Shown in pieces: positions 15,563-23,026 of a stretch of DNA of 41,923 nucleotides. The translations under genes were made by a program, and so were the position numbers. The notes beneath the pieces were generated by a model. The model was not told where the DNA came from. It was given only the letters and a program-made list of their open reading frames with translations, and ran no database searches. Origin of the DNA: Lachnospiraceae bacterium (lineage in GTDB: Bacteria > Bacillota > Clostridia > Lachnospirales > Lachnospiraceae); NCBI GenBank assembly GCA_910576335.1, contig CAJTIU010000037.1, forward strand, positions 1 to 41,923. The letters run 5' to 3'. Each line of letters begins with the position of its first letter. The stretch's first letter is position 1.

Positions 15563-16585
15563 ATGGCGAGATTTGGAATCAGTGACATTATAGATGTAAG
15601 AAGTAAGGAATCGGGGAAAGATGGCATAAATAACTATAAAGAAATCTGGCTGAATCCCTATGACGTAAAGCCGTCAGAGAGTAATTTCTATTCACAGGAG
15701 AACATCGAAGAGCTTGCAGACAGTTTCCTGACAGTGGGACAACAGCAGCCTACGGTACTCGGGCGGGTGAATGGAGAATTTCATATTGTAAGCGGGCACA
15801 GGCGGAATCTTGCCAACATTAAGAATCTGGAACGGGGATATGAAGAATATGGAAAAGTCCGTTATCTGTATAAGGATATGACTCCGGCAATGTTTGAACT
15901 GTCATTGCTGATAGGAAATGTTTATAACCGGGAACTTACGGCGTGGGAGAAAACGGAGCAGGCAAAGAGATTAAAAGAGGCGCTGTTAAAAGCGAAAAGG
16001 GAAGACGGATTAGAGATTAAGGGGAAGATGCGTGATGTGATTGCTGATCTGATGAACGAGAGCAGTACAGGGATAGCCCGGATGGACAGCATTCAGAACA
16101 ATGCCATTGCAGAAATCAAGGAAGAACTTAGGAAAGGGACGATTGGGATTTGTGCGGCTTATGAAGCGTCCCGACTTCCGCGCGAAGAACAAAAGGAGAT
16201 TGCGGCTAAAGTTACAGAAAATGGAAACATACAGGCTAAAGAAGTTGCGGAAAGGGCAAGAAGGAAAACAGCGGTCATAGGGGATAAAGGAATGACAGGT
16301 GGTCAAAAAGAAGAGAGTGAAGAAGATCTCGGGGAACAAATAGCAGCTTCTTATTCGGAAATCGTGCAGGAATGGACAAAAGAAAAAATATGCGTTCCAA
16401 CGAAAGAGACAGAAGATGCCATACGGAAGGTGTCCAAAATGGACACACCACAAAAGGGCTGGGGGAATACAGAATGGGCAGTCTTTATGGCGAAGGCGAT
16501 TATGAACAGGGCGGACTATGTTAATCAGGCAGATTTATATTTACTGCATGAAATAGTAGGACGCTGCCAGAGTGATGAAGGATAA
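15563..16585 (+). CDS. parB: ParB/Spo0J/RepB-family partition protein
   Basis: Residues 25-130 are the ParB N-terminal nuclease/CTPase fold: IWLNPYDVKPSESNFYSQE, then the motif GEFHIVSGHRRNLAN (71-85), which corresponds to the GERR/GHRR nucleotide-binding box. An HTH-like central region follows (ELTAWEKTEQAKRLKEAL, then RMDSIQNNAIAEIKEELRKG). The C-terminal 100 residues are variable. It should bind a centromere site and load ParA. A copy of the 17-bp palindrome lies inside its own coding sequence at 16430-16446, encoding part of KVSKMDTPQ. Length 340 aa is normal. Confidence 0.9.
   Translation: MARFGISDIIDVRSKESGKDGINNYKEIWLNPYDVKPSESNFYSQENIEELADSFLTVGQQQPTVLGRVNGEFHIVSGHRRNLANIKNLERGYEEYGKVRYLYKDMTPAMFELSLLIGNVYNRELTAWEKTEQAKRLKEALLKAKREDGLEIKGKMRDVIADLMNESSTGIARMDSIQNNAIAEIKEELRKGTIGICAAYEASRLPREEQKEIAAKVTENGNIQAKEVAERARRKTAVIGDKGMTGGQKEESEEDLGEQIAASYSEIVQEWTKEKICVPTKETEDAIRKVSKMDTPQKGWGNTEWAVFMAKAIMNRADYVNQADLYLLHEIVGRCQSDEG
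16430..16446. promoter_or_regulatory. 17-bp palindrome copy 3, inside parB
   Basis: GTGTCCAAAATGGACAC, perfect 7-bp arms, 140 bp before the end of parB. Centromere sites inside or near par genes are common. Confidence 0.6.
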
Positions 16586-16656
16586 AATCCAATAGCGGGA
16601 ATGCGAAGCAATATAAAGTAATCTGAAAAAAATTACGAGGAGAAGTCTTTTATGTA

Positions 16657-16685
16657 TTGACAATCCGCTGTCAGCCTTATATACT
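16657..16685 (+). promoter_or_regulatory. strong sigma-A promoter of rtcB operon
   Basis: TTGACA (16657-16662), exactly 17-bp spacer, TATACT (16680-16685). The start of transcription should be near 16692. The -35 box overlaps GACAATCCGC (16659-16668), whose exact reverse complement is at 16786-16795. Confidence 0.8.
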
Positions 16686-16733
16686 TTACTTTGTAATCAG
16701 AAATTATTTATTCACACTGAAAGGAGGACAATC

Positions 16734-16835
16734 ATGAGGCGTTTTAATCAATTATCAGACAGGAATACAGAAATTAATACAGAGAGCGGATTGTCCGTCA
16801 TTCAGTTTCGGACAGACAGAGGCTGTCAAGTCTAA
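16734..16835 (+). CDS. 33-aa leader ORF before rtcB
   Basis: Perfect AAAGGAGG site (16720-16727) and ATG 16734, placed about 40 nt after the expected transcript start. The peptide (MRRFNQLSDRNTEI..., polar, no membrane helix) is unlike anything known to me. Between it and rtcB stands a terminator-like hairpin, so it may be a leader peptide whose translation decides read-through. Confidence 0.5.
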   Translation: MRRFNQLSDRNTEINTESGLSVIQFRTDRGCQV

Positions 16836-16908
16836 GGTTATGCCGTTTAATGGCAGATACTGACAGGTATTTTCTATATCCATTTATAGAGGTATTCCGA
16901 CAATTCCG

Positions 16909-16936
16909 CATCTCTGAGTTTCAGAGGTGTTTTTTT
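16909..16936 (+). terminator. attenuator-like terminator before rtcB
   Basis: CATCTCTGA (16909-16917) pairs with TCAGAGGTG (16921-16929), one wobble, 3-nt loop, then TTTTTTT. It lies between the promoter/leader ORF and rtcB, so rtcB transcription must read through it. Confidence 0.75.
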
Positions 16937-16980
16937 GTGTGATTTTGCAGGAAAGCACCAAAAAGGAGAAAAGGGATTAT

Positions 16981-18102
16981 ATGAAAATAGTAAATGGAGT
17001 CTACACTTCAGCAAAAATATTCACAGAGGCAATTGAAGATTATGCGTTGGCGCAAATACAGATGCTTTGCGATAATGAGGCATTTGAGGGCTGTACAGTG
17101 CGAATTATGCCAGACGTCCATCCGGGAAAGGTGGGGACAATTGGTTTTACCTCTACAGTTGGAAAAAGAGTGCTCCCGAATGTTGTCGGAATTGACGTAG
17201 GCTGCGGCGTGACGTTAGCAAAATTGAAGAAGAAAAAGACGGAGTTTGGGAAGCTTGATAAGGTTATCAGGGAGAATGTGCCCTGTGGTTTTGGCGTGCG
17301 TAAAGGACCCCACCGGTTTAGCCAAGAGTTTGATTTTCTGCAGCTACATTGTGTGGAGCATATAAATATAGAAAAGGCGGAGTTAAGTCTTGGCACACTT
17401 GGCGGAGGGAATCATTTTCTGGAACTGGATCAGGACGAAGACGGGAATCCCTATGCGGCCGTACATTCCGGGAGCCGGAGGCTGGGAAAAGAAGTAACGG
17501 AGTACTATCTGGCGGAAGGACAGAAGGAATTAAAGAAAAAGGGTATTTCGGTTCCATATGAAATGACCTATCTGGAAGGCGTGCTGATGGAGGAATATCT
17601 GCAGGATATTCAGATAGTACAGGATTTTGCAGAACTGAACCGACGCGCTATATTAGATGAACTGGCAAAAGGAATGAAATGGAAGATACAGGAGCAGATA
17701 TCGTCTGTGCATAATTATATTGATGATGCAGGCGATAGCATGGTTTTACGAAAAGGCGCCATCTCCGCAAGGGAGGGGGAGCCTGTGATTATTCCAATTA
17801 ATATGCGCGACGGGATTCTTCTCGGCATTGGAAAAGGAAATGCAGACTGGAATTACTCTGCGCCGCATGGAGCGGGACGGAAGATGAAACGGGAGGATGT
17901 AAAGACAAGGTTTACCGTATCACAGTTTAAGGCGGAGATGAAAGGGATTTACAGCTCCTGTATCGGGAAGGACACGTTAGATGAAGCACCGTTTGCGTAT
18001 CGGAATCTGACAGAGATAGAGGGGCAGATCGGAGATACGGTGAAAATCAAGAAGAGAATTAGGCCGGTTTATAATTTTAAGGCAGGAGCAGGAAAGTCAT
18101 AG
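16981..18102 (+). CDS. rtcB: RNA-splicing ligase RtcB
   Basis: Joins RNA 2',3'-cyclic phosphate (or 3'-phosphate) ends to 5'-OH ends using GTP and Mn2+. Signatures seen: MPDVHPGKVGTIG (43-55), VVGIDVGCGV (68-77, metal-binding Asp and Cys), LGTLGGGNHFLELD (about 138-151), AVHSGSRRLG (about 161-170) and SAPHGAGRKM near residue 300, whose His is the residue that accepts GMP. At 373 aa it is the compact bacterial type. ATG 16981 follows AAAAAGGAGAAAAGG. No archease or RtcA gene is adjacent. It is followed by a Cys-rich protein, a MoxR ATPase and a VWA protein in the same direction. Confidence 0.95.
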   Translation: MKIVNGVYTSAKIFTEAIEDYALAQIQMLCDNEAFEGCTVRIMPDVHPGKVGTIGFTSTVGKRVLPNVVGIDVGCGVTLAKLKKKKTEFGKLDKVIRENVPCGFGVRKGPHRFSQEFDFLQLHCVEHINIEKAELSLGTLGGGNHFLELDQDEDGNPYAAVHSGSRRLGKEVTEYYLAEGQKELKKKGISVPYEMTYLEGVLMEEYLQDIQIVQDFAELNRRAILDELAKGMKWKIQEQISSVHNYIDDAGDSMVLRKGAISAREGEPVIIPINMRDGILLGIGKGNADWNYSAPHGAGRKMKREDVKTRFTVSQFKAEMKGIYSSCIGKDTLDEAPFAYRNLTEIEGQIGDTVKIKKRIRPVYNFKAGAGKS

Positions 18103-18149
18103 AGAAGACAAAATGTGAAATATTCGTTTGAAGTTTGGAGGTTAAAGTC

Positions 18150-18335
18150 ATGGCGAAATACAGAGAAATACCTTGTAAATACTATGTGGCGCGGGGAGAG
18201 TGCAGGAAAGGCAGAGATGCCAGTCATAAGAATTACTGTCAGCACTGTGATAAATACTGTCCGCGTGCGAGAGTAAAATGTAGGAATAAGAAGAAGCAAT
18301 ATAACGAGAAAGTGAGACGTCAGTATGTGACGTAA
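18150..18335 (+). CDS. small Cys-rich, probably metal-binding protein (61 aa)
   Basis: GGAGG at 18137-18141 places the start at ATG 18150. Six or seven cysteines are spread as C9, C18, C30, C33, C37 and C43 (CKYYVARGECRKG, NYCQHCDKYCPRARVKC), with a His near the middle, so it probably binds one or two zinc ions or a cluster. The C terminus is very basic (KCRNKKKQYNEKVRRQY), which suits binding to RNA. It lies between rtcB and the MoxR gene and could help RtcB recognise RNA; that is inference from position. Confidence 0.75.
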   Translation: MAKYREIPCKYYVARGECRKGRDASHKNYCQHCDKYCPRARVKCRNKKKQYNEKVRRQYVT

Positions 18336-18349
18336 AGAGGGAGACATAT

Positions 18350-19414
18350 ATGAATTTACCATTAAGTGTCACACAGGAAGAGTTATCAGAAGTATTATTA
18401 AATGTGGCTCCGGTCAGGCCAGTGTATATCTGGGGAGCGCCGGGGATTGGAAAGTCAGCTTTGGTAGAACAGTTTGCAGAAAGTGTTGGGCTTCCCTGTG
18501 TATCTTTACTGGGGAGCCAGCTTGCACCGGAGGATATTATCGGGATTCCGCAGATAAAAGACGGGACTTCCGAATTTCTGCCGCCGAAGATGATTGCGAG
18601 AAAAGAGCCTTACGTTCTCTTTTTAGATGAATTGAATGCCTGTTCACAGGAGGTACAGAAGGCATTTTACAGTCTGATTTATGAGAAACGGGTGGGTGAA
18701 TATCATTTGCCGGAAGGAAGTATTATTATTGGTGCAGGAAACCGGATGCAGGATGGGGCGATTGTAAAAACCATGTCCTCTGCCCTGTTAAACCGTATGT
18801 TCCATGTACAGATGAAAGTGGACAGCTCACAGTGGCTTGCCTGGGCGTATCAGAATGGAATCCATACATGGGTAACGGATTATATTACACAGCGTCCCGA
18901 CCATCTGTTTTCCGAACCGCCCAAAACAGAAGAGCCGTATTCCACACCCCGGTCATGGCATATGCTGAGTGATATTCTAAAAGAATACAGGGCAGGGGAG
19001 AAGCCGGTGGATGAAGGGGTGGTACGGATGCTGGCATACGGCTGTGTTTCCGCGTCCCATGCAGGAATGTTTGTGGCATATACAAAACAGTTGGGAAATA
19101 AGCACCTTCTGAATGACATTATCAAGGGAACGGAGAAGTTCCCGTCCAAACCGCAGGAACGGGATGTGCTGTATTTTCTCGCACAGTCTTTCCGAGCAAA
19201 ATTAATCCATGAACTGCCGGAGAATAAGCAGAAGATGAATCAGGAGGCGCAGTACCTTTCCCACAGGGCTAAGGCTTTGATTAAGGAATTGTCTGTCATT
19301 AATTACGAAATTGCACAGATGGTTGTTTCGGCAGAGGACGGCGTAACGCTGCCCGACTGGTTTATGGTGGAGATTGTAAGAGACCTTCCGAGACTTGCGA
19401 AGCTGGCAGGGTAA
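18350..19414 (+). CDS. MoxR-type AAA+ ATPase (354 aa)
   Basis: Walker A GAPGIGKS (29-36), Walker B YVLFLDELN (88-96), sensor-1 IIGAGNRM (about 124-131) and the arginine finger area SSALLNRMFHVQM. This is the MoxR branch of AAA+ proteins, which remodel or insert cofactors into protein complexes and nearly always work with a VWA-domain partner, here the next gene, 30 bp on. The SD AGAGGGAG precedes ATG 18350. A hairpin GGCAGG-N6-CCTGCC overlaps its stop codon. In this operon the substrate may be RtcB or an RNA-protein complex, but that is a guess. Confidence 0.88.
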   Translation: MNLPLSVTQEELSEVLLNVAPVRPVYIWGAPGIGKSALVEQFAESVGLPCVSLLGSQLAPEDIIGIPQIKDGTSEFLPPKMIARKEPYVLFLDELNACSQEVQKAFYSLIYEKRVGEYHLPEGSIIIGAGNRMQDGAIVKTMSSALLNRMFHVQMKVDSSQWLAWAYQNGIHTWVTDYITQRPDHLFSEPPKTEEPYSTPRSWHMLSDILKEYRAGEKPVDEGVVRMLAYGCVSASHAGMFVAYTKQLGNKHLLNDIIKGTEKFPSKPQERDVLYFLAQSFRAKLIHELPENKQKMNQEAQYLSHRAKALIKELSVINYEIAQMVVSAEDGVTLPDWFMVEIVRDLPRLAKLAG

Positions 19415-19444
19415 AACCTGCCGGCAGTGTAATGGAGGACAGTG

Positions 19445-21274
19445 ATGGGAAAGAAGAAAACGAAAAGCAAACGTGCAGGAATACGGAACATAAGGCAGGA
19501 GCAGTTGGAACAGGGGATTGCGATCTGTGCGGCACACCCTTTATTCGGAAGAATGGGCGGTTATACCCGAATCAGGGACAATCAGATGCTTGGGAAAAAT
19601 AATGCGGCTATGGTTACGAGGCATGGAGAGATTCTGGTAAACCAGGATATGAGCCTGCCGCCGAAACAATGGGCGTATATCATAGCACATTGTAAGCTTC
19701 ATCTGGCATTCGGACATTTTGACAAAGCGAAAATGCCTGAAAACTGTGAGAAAACTCTGTGGAATTTTGCCTGTGATCTGTTTGTCGCCAAATTTTTGGC
19801 GGATATTAAATTTGGAGAAGCAGTCTGTCCTAATCCGGCAGATGTACTGGCAGGAAGTTTGACAGACGAGCAAAAAATCTATGCACATTTACTGGAAAGA
19901 GTTTTAGGAAAGGGAGATGGCATACCGAATATTTACGGAACGGCGTCAGGTATGGATATGGTTGGGTTGGAGAATCCGAACGTATATTATAAAGAGAAGA
20001 ATGAATACAATCCTTTTGCGGCGGGGTTTGCAAACGCTTTATCCAGCGCAGTAACCGTTACGGTTGGAGAAGCAGGAGGACATGCAAGGGACAATTATAT
20101 GTCAAGGGGCAGAGAAGCGGCGAAATGGTTTATGAATCATTATCCGCTGCTGGGAAGTCTGGCGTCTTCTTTTGAGATCATAGAGGATTATACCTATTGT
20201 GTCCATGAAGAAATACAAATCGCGGGAGTCAATGTTGCGGCAGGAGAGATTTATCTGAATCCCGCCGCAGTTCTTGGAGCGGAAGAACTGAAATTTGTGA
20301 TGGCACATGAATTTTTACATGCAGGGCTGGGACATCAGGAACGCTGCAGGGGAAGAGATCCATATCTGTGGAATGTAGCCTGTGATTATGTGATTAACGG
20401 CTGGCTGTGTGAAATGAAAGTGGGAGAAATGCCGGAAGGCAGCTTGTATGATGAAAGCCTGAAAAATAAATCGGCAGAAGAGATTTATGACTTGATTTTG
20501 ACGGATATGCGTAAATATCAAAAACTGGATACCTTTCGGGGTTACGGTAAAGGCGATATGATGGCTGGAAAGGGTATCGGAATACGCGGGAAACAAACGC
20601 CGGGTATGACAATGGACGAATTCTGCAGGAATGCGTTAATGCAGGGGCTGGAATATCAGCAGTCATTTGGAAGAGGATATATACCGGCAGGACTGGTTCA
20701 GGAGATTCGTGCCCTTGCCATGCCGCCGATTGGGTGGGATGTGGAACTTGCCAGATGGTTCGAGGAGCAGTTCCCTTATATGGATAAGATACGGACTTAT
20801 GCAAGACCAAGCAGACGGCAGGGAGCCACGCCGGATATTCCAAGACCGCGTTATATTCAGGCAGAATTAAAAGAGGATGCAAGAACATTCGGGGTGATCT
20901 TAGATACATCCGGCTCCATGAGTGCAAAGATGATGGGAATGGCGCTTGGAAGTATTGCAAGCTATGCGGCGGTCCGGGAAGTGCCCTATGCAAGAGTGGT
21001 ATTCTGTGACGCAGATGCCTATGATGCAGGGTATCTTTCTCCCGAAGATGTGGCAGGACGGGTAGAAGTAAAGGGGAGAGGTGGAACCATGCTGCAGCCG
21101 GGAATCGACCTGCTAGAACAGGCAAAGGATTTCCCGAAGGATGGTCCGGTTCTGATTATTACAGATGGCGAGATTGAGGATAAGCTAACGATACGCCGGA
21201 AACATGCGTACCTGATTCCGAAGGGGAAAAATCTGCCGTTTCGGGCGAAAGGGAGGGTGTTCTATTTTTCGTGA
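19445..21274 (+). CDS. VWA and metallopeptidase-like domain protein (DUF2201 type, 609 aa)
   Basis: Partner of the MoxR ATPase. The N-terminal two thirds look like the putative metallopeptidase domain of DUF2201 proteins: an IIAHCKLHLAFGH helix near residues 79-91 and a canonical zinc motif FVMAHEFLHAGLGH at about 284-297 (HEFLH). The C-terminal part is a von Willebrand A domain whose metal site is ILDTSGSMS near residue 485, followed by DGEIED. GGAGG (19434-19438) fits ATG 19445 better than the GTG at 19442. The last residues (AKGRVFYFS) end where a VWA fold should end. Family members are paired with MoxR in many genomes, but their cellular substrate is not established. Confidence 0.88.
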   Translation: MGKKKTKSKRAGIRNIRQEQLEQGIAICAAHPLFGRMGGYTRIRDNQMLGKNNAAMVTRHGEILVNQDMSLPPKQWAYIIAHCKLHLAFGHFDKAKMPENCEKTLWNFACDLFVAKFLADIKFGEAVCPNPADVLAGSLTDEQKIYAHLLERVLGKGDGIPNIYGTASGMDMVGLENPNVYYKEKNEYNPFAAGFANALSSAVTVTVGEAGGHARDNYMSRGREAAKWFMNHYPLLGSLASSFEIIEDYTYCVHEEIQIAGVNVAAGEIYLNPAAVLGAEELKFVMAHEFLHAGLGHQERCRGRDPYLWNVACDYVINGWLCEMKVGEMPEGSLYDESLKNKSAEEIYDLILTDMRKYQKLDTFRGYGKGDMMAGKGIGIRGKQTPGMTMDEFCRNALMQGLEYQQSFGRGYIPAGLVQEIRALAMPPIGWDVELARWFEEQFPYMDKIRTYARPSRRQGATPDIPRPRYIQAELKEDARTFGVILDTSGSMSAKMMGMALGSIASYAAVREVPYARVVFCDADAYDAGYLSPEDVAGRVEVKGRGGTMLQPGIDLLEQAKDFPKDGPVLIITDGEIEDKLTIRRKHAYLIPKGKNLPFRAKGRVFYFS

Positions 21275-21460
21275 TGGAGGTCAAAATGGAAAGAAATATA
21301 CATATTAGTCAAATAAAAAATTGACTTTAGATAGAAAATAGGCTAAAGTAAAAAAGAGCATTGAGTCATGAAAAGTCTAGGAAATAGAATTAAAATCTAA
21401 GTGATAAACGTGCATTATATTCTTGACTTAATACTACATTAATTTAAGGAGGAATTTTGT
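21275..21460. other. gap between VWA gene and 21461 gene
   Basis: Holds only a 12-codon ORF at 21286-21324 with GGAGG before it (MERNIHISQIKN), perhaps the start of a lost gene, and AT-rich sequence with a possible TTGACT -35-like box at 21423-21428. No terminator or clear promoter. Confidence 0.35.
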
Positions 21461-21817
21461 ATGAAAAAAATTCAATGCATGTTTAGCAAGTACTATGAGA
21501 TAGCCAATGATATAGGAACAGGGGCAGAGATTTACATTGATTTTGAAAATTCATGTGTAGATGCAACCGAGTGTTTGGAAGAACGAGAGGGCGTGCTCCT
21601 GACTCCATATAAAGGTGTACTATATCCGAAAGGGAGAGCCTTACAAGACTACCTATTCGAAGAGGGTATAGACACTTCGGACTATTCAAATGATTGGAAA
21701 TGTATTTATGAAACGGGAAGAAACTATGATTTTCATGAGTATTATAACCAAATCATTGACAGTCTGATGGCAGACTGGTGTGCTGAAAACCAGATCGAAA
21801 TAGTTTTCAATGCTTAA
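21461..21817 (+). CDS. unknown acidic protein (118 aa)
   Basis: AAGGAGG at 21447-21453 supports ATG 21461. The product is acidic, with many Asp, Glu and Tyr (IDFENSCVDATECLEEREGV; YETGRNYDFHEYYNQIID), no signal peptide and no recognised motif. It is monocistronic, with a terminator right after it, and faces a convergent HEPN-like gene. A small immunity-type or DNA-mimic role would fit the acidity, but nothing in the sequence proves it. Confidence 0.7.
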   Translation: MKKIQCMFSKYYEIANDIGTGAEIYIDFENSCVDATECLEEREGVLLTPYKGVLYPKGRALQDYLFEEGIDTSDYSNDWKCIYETGRNYDFHEYYNQIIDSLMADWCAENQIEIVFNA

Positions 21818-21824
21818 GCTGAAA

Positions 21825-21853
21825 GGAGATGCCATATACTGGTATCTCCTTTT
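21825..21853 (+). terminator. terminator between convergent genes
   Basis: GGAGATGCCA (21825-21834) pairs with TGGTATCTCC (21840-21849), one G-T wobble, 5-nt loop, then TTTT. Confidence 0.65.
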
Positions 21854-21885
21854 AGGTCACATATGGTTTGGATATGTATGTATAT

Positions 21886-22395
21886 CTAAATTCTTACATT
21901 AATGGAGTTTATATAGGTTTTCAGCATATCGTATATATCTTTTAATTGTACACAATCATTTTTTGACATTTCCGTAATCCTATAACTGCCATTATTATAA
22001 TAAGGGTATCTGGAAGCGTTATGTATTGCAGAAAAACGGATACCTTTAAGGACACCATTTTTTAATTGTTCGCTGACTTGAATCCGGAGGTTATTATCAT
22101 TTCCGGAAACAATCTCTATAAAAAAATCAATAGCGGCATCCAGGGAATGCCCAAGCTGTCTTAATTTATTGGCATAATAATTATTCGTAACATCAATTTT
22201 TTGACAGATAAAACTTTTGATAAATTTTTCCATGGATTGAATATAGTAATACACTGATTGATTATAAAATCCCTGCCTGCAGAGCAGACCCGCTACCTCT
22301 TCATCCTGTTTGGCAATCATCCCAAATTCTTCCGACATATCATATCCATTATTCACATAGTGCGGTTTTCCTAAGTATATTTTTTTCTGAACCAT
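21886..22395 (-). CDS. HEPN-domain-like protein (169 aa)
   Basis: Start at 22395 is chosen because GCAGGAGGAAATGTT precedes it; the longer frame to 22560 is unlikely. Residues 25-60 read EVAGLLCRQGFYNQSVYYYI then QSMEKFIKSFI, the usual first helices of a HEPN domain (a bundle found in toxins, nucleases and partner proteins). Near residue 130 is RFSAIHNASRYPYY, where HEPN proteins often carry the R-x4-6-H site and an AR-YP-like end, so it could be an RNase or a degenerate relative. No MNT nucleotidyltransferase antitoxin gene is adjacent. Function unproved. Confidence 0.6.
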   Translation of the reverse strand: MVQKKIYLGKPHYVNNGYDMSEEFGMIAKQDEEVAGLLCRQGFYNQSVYYYIQSMEKFIKSFICQKIDVTNNYYANKLRQLGHSLDAAIDFFIEIVSGNDNNLRIQVSEQLKNGVLKGIRFSAIHNASRYPYYNNGSYRITEMSKNDCVQLKDIYDMLKTYINSINVRI

Positions 22396-22424
22396 AACAT
22401 TTCCTCCTGCGGTATGATTTAGAA

Positions 22425-22452
22425 AGTATATCACACTTTTAAAAGGTTGCAA
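22425..22452 (-). promoter_or_regulatory. promoter of HEPN-like gene
   Basis: On the minus strand TTGCAA (22452-22447), 16-bp spacer, TATACT (22430-22425), about 30 bp before the start codon. Confidence 0.6.
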
Positions 22453-22542
22453 AGAAAAAAATGGGATAGCCTGCTGTGATGAGGGGAAGGTCAAAAACAT
22501 AAGGAAAATGTTTGGCATATAATATGTTATTGGAGAGTAGGA

Positions 22543-22559
22543 GGTGTCCAAAATGGACA
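22543..22559. promoter_or_regulatory. 17-bp palindrome copy 4, near replication gene
   Basis: GTGTCCAAAATGGACAC, identical to the copy inside parB, in a 237-bp gene-free gap between the HEPN-like and excisionase-like genes and about 480 bp before the primase-helicase. Confidence 0.6.
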
Positions 22560-22632
22560 CTGGAAGGAGAATGGTTAAGGAGTTATTTAGAGCATCTCTG
22601 ACTGGCCTGATATGAAGACATCAGGCTAAGAT

Positions 22633-22842
22633 TCAGAACCCGGAATGTTCAAGTATATACTGGTTAACAACAGCCCTGCTCACCCTCCACGTACAGCCAA
22701 TTTTGAACCCCTTTATTGTGCCGTCCCTGAGCAGGTTGTAGGCACGGTTCCGGCCTATGCAGAGATAATCTGCCAGTTCGGGAACAGTCATGAGCATGGA
22801 AATATCCTCTTCGACTGGATAAGGTATATTTGAATAAAACAT
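22633..22842 (-). CDS. excisionase-family DNA-binding protein (69 aa)
   Basis: A MerR-like winged helix of the excisionase (Xis)/HTH_17 family: MLMTVPELADYLCIGRNRAY, then NLLRDGTIKGFKIGCTWRVS and a C-terminal helix VVNQYILEHSGF. GGAGG eight bases before ATG 22842 fixes the start. Such proteins bend DNA at attachment sites or regulate plasmid replication. Here it is divergent from the primase-helicase, and no integrase is near, so control of replication is as likely as excision. A 7-bp hairpin (GCCTGAT...ATCAGGC, 22605-22626) lies just past its stop. Confidence 0.85.
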   Translation of the reverse strand: MFYSNIPYPVEEDISMLMTVPELADYLCIGRNRAYNLLRDGTIKGFKIGCTWRVSRAVVNQYILEHSGF

Positions 22843-23026
22843 AATGAAAACCTCCACAAGTATATTAATTTATATTAAAATGTTCCGTTGTGTGTCAAAG
22901 CTTACGGAAGCTTTCCGGCTATTTCCGACAGAAATGGGATTCAAACAGGGTATGGAAGAGTACAGCCCGGTAGACTTTAACAAACCTGGAAACTGTTCAA
23001 TAAACAAAGTCAGGGAGGAAAAAACA

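Noticed and set aside
20394-21125. Long minus-strand frame (243 aa)
   Set aside because: Pro/His/Ser-rich antisense shadow of the VWA protein gene, a common effect of its codon use.
22552-22578. 8-codon ORF starting inside the fourth palindrome
   Set aside because: Stops after MDTWKENG; too short to be a gene despite the AGGAGG nearby.
22844-23026. Upstream extension of the primase-helicase (61 residues)
   Set aside because: No SD at ATG 22844, which lies within the promoter region of the divergent excisionase gene. GTG 23027 has GGGAGG at ideal spacing.
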